This document shows, in pieces, positions 61,738 to 64,000 of a stretch of 64,000 nucleotides of DNA. A program made the position numbers and the translations under genes. Source of the stretch: Azospirillum sp. B510 (GTDB taxonomy: Bacteria > Pseudomonadota > Alphaproteobacteria > Azospirillales > Azospirillaceae); assembly GCF_000010725.1 (NCBI RefSeq), contig NC_013859.1:330001-394000 (forward strand). The letters are read 5' to 3'. The notes beneath the pieces were generated by a model. The model had not been told where the DNA came from. It saw only the letters and a program-made list of their open reading frames with translations, and did no database searches. Numbering within the stretch: the first letter of the stretch is position 1; every line of letters starts with the position of its first letter.

Positions 61738-62214
61738 TCACAACGGCGCCAGACCCGCCATGATGTGCGTCTTGCGCTCGGCATAGGCGCTGCCCAGTTC
61801 GGCGGCACGGCCGCCGTTCAGGGCCTCCCTGGCCTCCTCGAACAACTCCTCCTCCTCCTCGTCCAGATGGTGGCGGACCAGTTCGCCCAGCACCTGGAGC
61901 TTTTCCGCCCAGCCGCTGTCGCTCGTCTTCATCGCGTTCAGCTCGTCCAGCAGGCCATTGATCAGGTGATGCTCGTTCAGCCCCTCGACGGTTTCCGACC
62001 TGGCCTCCTTGGCCGACCTCAGCGCGGCGTAGAAGACGCCCTCCTCCACCTTGGAATGGGCCCACAGCTCGCGCTGCAATTCCTCGAACACCGGGCGGCC
62101 GCTGCCGTTGGCCGTCTCCGTCTTGTCGAGAAGGCGGCGGATGGTGTCGTGGTCGGCCTTGATGCGGGCGAAGATGTCGGCCTGGGTGCCGGCGGCGGTG
62201 GTCTCGCTGGCCAT
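61738..62214 (-). CDS. Hemerythrin/HHE-domain protein
   Basis: A 158-residue four-helix-bundle protein with His/Glu ligands spaced for a di-iron site (IKADHDTIRRLL, LWAHSKVEEGVFY, GLNEHHLINGLLDEL, LVRHHLDEEEEELFEEA). Such proteins bind O2 or NO, or buffer iron under stress. It lies in a row with a small Cys/His protein and a universal stress protein on the same strand. A possible EcfG promoter lies upstream. Confidence 0.9.
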   Translation of the reverse strand: MASETTAAGTQADIFARIKADHDTIRRLLDKTETANGSGRPVFEELQRELWAHSKVEEGVFYAALRSAKEARSETVEGLNEHHLINGLLDELNAMKTSDSGWAEKLQVLGELVRHHLDEEEEELFEEAREALNGGRAAELGSAYAERKTHIMAGLAPL

Positions 62215-62284
62215 CGTCGGGGGTCCTCAACGTCTGTTGCGGGGGGCGCCCGTCGTGCAGGCGCCGTTGAACGGTTGCCAATAG

Positions 62285-62309
62285 AACCCCGCCGCGGCCG
62301 GACGGTTCC
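62285..62309 (-). promoter_or_regulatory. Candidate EcfG (general stress) promoter of the hemerythrin gene
   Basis: On the minus strand GGAAC (62305-62309), a 16-bp spacer and GGTT (62285-62288) resemble the EcfG pattern GGAAC-N16-17-CGTT with one mismatch. The start point would be about 64 nt before the ATG. Confidence 0.4.
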
Positions 62310-62354
62310 CGGCCGCGCCACATCACCCCCGACATCGGGCCCCTCCGCCGTTCC

Positions 62355-62615
62355 TCACCCTTGCGGATGCGTCCCGACGAATTCCTCCAGGGTATGCATC
62401 AGCTCCACCGCATGGGCGACCTGCCCATGATTGCAGGCTTCGGCGATGTCGTCGGCGATGATGTGGGCGATGACGCCCGTTCCACCTGGGCAGTGGGCAA
62501 GGCAATGCCCCATCTCCACCGCCAGGATCTTCGGCAGATGCTCGTGTTCCGCGATCGCTTCGATCTCGGCTTCGGTGAGATCGCTCAGAGCGATGCAATC
62601 CGTGATCGTCAACAT
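62355..62615 (-). CDS. Small Cys/His-containing protein, 86 residues
   Basis: A short soluble helical protein: MLTITDCIALSDLTEAEIEA, then IAEHEHLPKILAVEMGHCLA, HCPGGTGVIAHIIADDIAEA, CNHGQVAHAVELMHTLEEF. Four Cys and several His residues are regularly placed on predicted helices, which could bind a metal or be redox-active. Strong ribosome-binding site (GGGAGGA). It lies between the hemerythrin and universal stress genes, all on one strand. I have no confident family name. Confidence 0.72.
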   Translation of the reverse strand: MLTITDCIALSDLTEAEIEAIAEHEHLPKILAVEMGHCLAHCPGGTGVIAHIIADDIAEACNHGQVAHAVELMHTLEEFVGTHPQG

Positions 62616-62701
62616 GGCGCATTCCTCCCGGGAATGGCCGGACTGCCCCGGTGGGCAGGATTGGAACGGTCCCGCTGAACGGCATCGCTGCAAATGCCAA
62701 A

Positions 62702-62748
62702 GCCGCACGGCTCCCCCGCCGGAACTGGCGGTGGGGAAACCGTGCGGC
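62702..62748 (-). terminator. Long hairpin after the universal stress gene
   Basis: GCCGCACGG / CCGTGCGGC (9 bp) encloses an inner GC stem (CCCCACCGCC / GGCGGGGGAG, imperfect). The minus-strand tail is TTTGGCATTTG. It begins 17 bases after the stop at 62765. Confidence 0.65.
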
Positions 62749-62764
62749 CGAAAACCGGCAAAAA

Positions 62765-63631
62765 TCAGTGAGCCATCAGAACCGGCAGCCCGGCATGGTT
62801 CAGCACGTAGCGCGTGACACCGCCCAGGATCATTTCCCGCATCCGGCTGTGGCCGTAACCGCCCATGACCAACAGGTCGGCGCCCAGCTCCACGGCTTTT
62901 TTCGTGACCGTCTCCCCGACGGGTTCCGATCCCGGATGCAATATCGTTAACTCAGAGTTAACTCCCTGCCAAGCGAGATATTCGGCGATGCGGCGTCCTG
63001 TCGCGCCTTCCGTGACCGAGGTCTCGGCGGTCAGCACATGGGTGCGATCGGCGCTGCGCAGGAAAGGCAGGGCGGCGGCGACGGCGCGGGCGGATTCGGT
63101 CTTGCCGTTCCAGGCGACGGCGATGCTATGGCCGATCCCCGCCGGCAAGGTCTTCGGCACCAGCAGAACCGGCCGGGCGGAGGCGAGCAACGCCGTTTCC
63201 ATGGTGGCATAACCCTGGGTGTCCGCCTCGACCGAGGTATGGGCGCAGACGATCAGGTCGGACAGGCGGCCTTCGGCCGGCACCACATCCTCGATCCGGC
63301 CGACGACCTCGCGCCAGGACGCGGACGGCTCCTCGATTCCGCCGGGAACATCGCGCAGTTCGAACCCGGACGCGGCGACGGCCGCGTCGAAATGGCGGCG
63401 GGCGATGGCGCGATGGCTGTTCGATTCCGTCTCCGCCGCGCGCATGATCTCGTCCACCATGGCGCCAGACATGCCCTCGCCCAGCATCGGCACGGCGTCG
63501 CGCGGGTCGAGACCGACGAAAAGACCGACGATGTGGGCGTCGAAGTCCCGCGCCACCGCGACCGCCCCCGCCAGGGCCACCGGATCGTTGTCACTGCCGC
63601 ACAGCGGCACAAGAATGCTCTTGTAGGTCAT
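62765..63631 (-). CDS. Universal stress protein (UspA family, two-domain length)
   Basis: A 288-residue protein. The N-terminal half (YKSILVPLCGSDNDPVALAG, AVAVARDFDAHIVGLFVG) and C-terminal half (HSIAVAWNGKTESARAVAAA) are two Usp folds. Only the second has the ATP-binding motif GGYGHSRMREMILGGVT. Such proteins help cells survive stress, often under low oxygen or stationary phase. Its neighbours are a small Cys/His protein and a hemerythrin. Confidence 0.9.
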   Translation of the reverse strand: MTYKSILVPLCGSDNDPVALAGAVAVARDFDAHIVGLFVGLDPRDAVPMLGEGMSGAMVDEIMRAAETESNSHRAIARRHFDAAVAASGFELRDVPGGIEEPSASWREVVGRIEDVVPAEGRLSDLIVCAHTSVEADTQGYATMETALLASARPVLLVPKTLPAGIGHSIAVAWNGKTESARAVAAALPFLRSADRTHVLTAETSVTEGATGRRIAEYLAWQGVNSELTILHPGSEPVGETVTKKAVELGADLLVMGGYGHSRMREMILGGVTRYVLNHAGLPVLMAH

Positions 63632-63804
63632 TTCGTGTCCTCCCGGACCGGTTCGAGCGGCCTTTCCCGGACGGCGGCGGCCCGTCCGCCGGCGTGGCGG
63701 GCGGTTCTCACCATACCGTCATTCGCCCCATCGTCGCTGCGGTCCACGGCCCGGGGCGGAGGCTGCGGCCCTCGACATCTCGCAATCCGTTGTCTCACCT
63801 GGAA

Positions 63805-64000
63805 TTAGGCCAAGCTTGCCAGGGCGTCGTCCAGCACATCCGCTGCAACCCTGCCAGAATCCAGGCGCGTCCAACCGATGGCTCCCAAATCATAGGATTC
63901 CTGCCGTTCCGCCAGTTCGGCGGTGGCGTCGGACGCGTCGTTGCGGCGATTGGTCACACGCGCCACCCGTTCGGACAGCGGCGCCTCCATCCAGATCCCG
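63805..64000 (-). CDS. C-terminal fragment of a probable APH/AAA-kinase fusion protein, 5' part outside the window
   Basis: The frame is open to the window edge (GIWMEAPLSERVARVTNRRN, DASDATAELAERQESYDLG, IGWTRLDSG). This resembles the last segment of bifunctional aminoglycoside-phosphotransferase/P-loop kinase-like proteins, where WLEAP, R-V-RR-DASDA and ERQL-YDLG-I-W are conserved. The P-loop and APH domain would lie to the right. The stop is at 63805. Function is uncertain from the fragment. Confidence 0.6.
   Translation of the reverse strand, partial: GIWMEAPLSERVARVTNRRNDASDATAELAERQESYDLGAIGWTRLDSGRVAADVLDDALASLA

Overview
The window is about 64 kb of GC-rich chromosomal or megaplasmid DNA with dense gene packing. 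It looks like a free-living or plant-associated alphaproteobacterium, most likely Azospirillum or a close Rhodospirillales relative. This is inferred from gene content and codon bias: a rhizobial-type glycerol ABC operon, DctBD, the rhodobacterial-type phosphatidylethanolamine methyltransferase, CcoG with an FNR/FixK box, many chemoreceptors, and a DUF6867-type gene in the liv operon. It is not based on a marker gene. The only RNA gene seen is a tRNA-Tyr. No rRNA, CRISPR array, prophage or plasmid-transfer module was found.

Layout. 1-11.2 kb: the 3' part of an RND efflux pump overlapping an MFS exporter, an orphan TorR-like response regulator, a MocR-type regulator with a candidate self-operator, a PPC-like protein behind a good sigma-54 -24/-12 element, a NarL-type regulator, an OmpA-like porin, a metallo-hydrolase and two small proteins. 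11.2-16.9 kb: a complete branched-chain amino acid (or amide) importer, livHMGF, a small membrane protein and livJ. 17.3-21.1 kb: secreted proteins, fructokinase (mak) and an intact ISAs1-family insertion with 23-bp inverted ends and a perfect 10-bp target duplication. 21.2-25.8 kb: an envelope block with a GT39 transferase, an LAB_N protein, a GT2 transferase and a DegP-type protease. 26.2-32.5 kb: an unusual HTH/Pro-Ala-rich protein, tRNA-Tyr, a tautomerase-cupin-DUF4865 operon with a divergent LysR gene, an orphan PAS histidine kinase and a YqaA-like protein. 32.6-46 kb: ccoG, hemD, an acyltransferase, pmtA, dctBD, a chemoreceptor, and a MerR gene with an acyl-CoA ligase.

46-59 kb is the physiological centrepiece: a glycerol regulon with glpD-glpS-glpT-glpP-glpQ-glpU-glpV, then a terminator and glpK, with a DeoR-type glpR upstream and a chemoreceptor between glpR and glpD. 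Glycerol would be imported by the ABC system, phosphorylated by GlpK and oxidised by GlpD. GlpR-like half-sites lie in front of glpD. The two ATPases carry complementary defects: GlpS lacks the H-loop histidine and GlpT lacks the LSGGQ signature. This predicts one working and one degenerate ATP site, and it is the most interesting mechanistic observation in the window.

59-64 kb: GMP reductase, a secreted helical-barrel-like protein, and a stress group (hemerythrin, a small Cys/His protein, a universal stress protein), ending in the truncated C-terminus of a probable aminoglycoside-phosphotransferase/AAA-kinase-like protein.

Limits: all family names come from reading motifs and remembered homologues, with no database search. 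Start codons were chosen from ribosome-binding sites, gene overlaps and codon usage. Promoter and operator calls are pattern matches.
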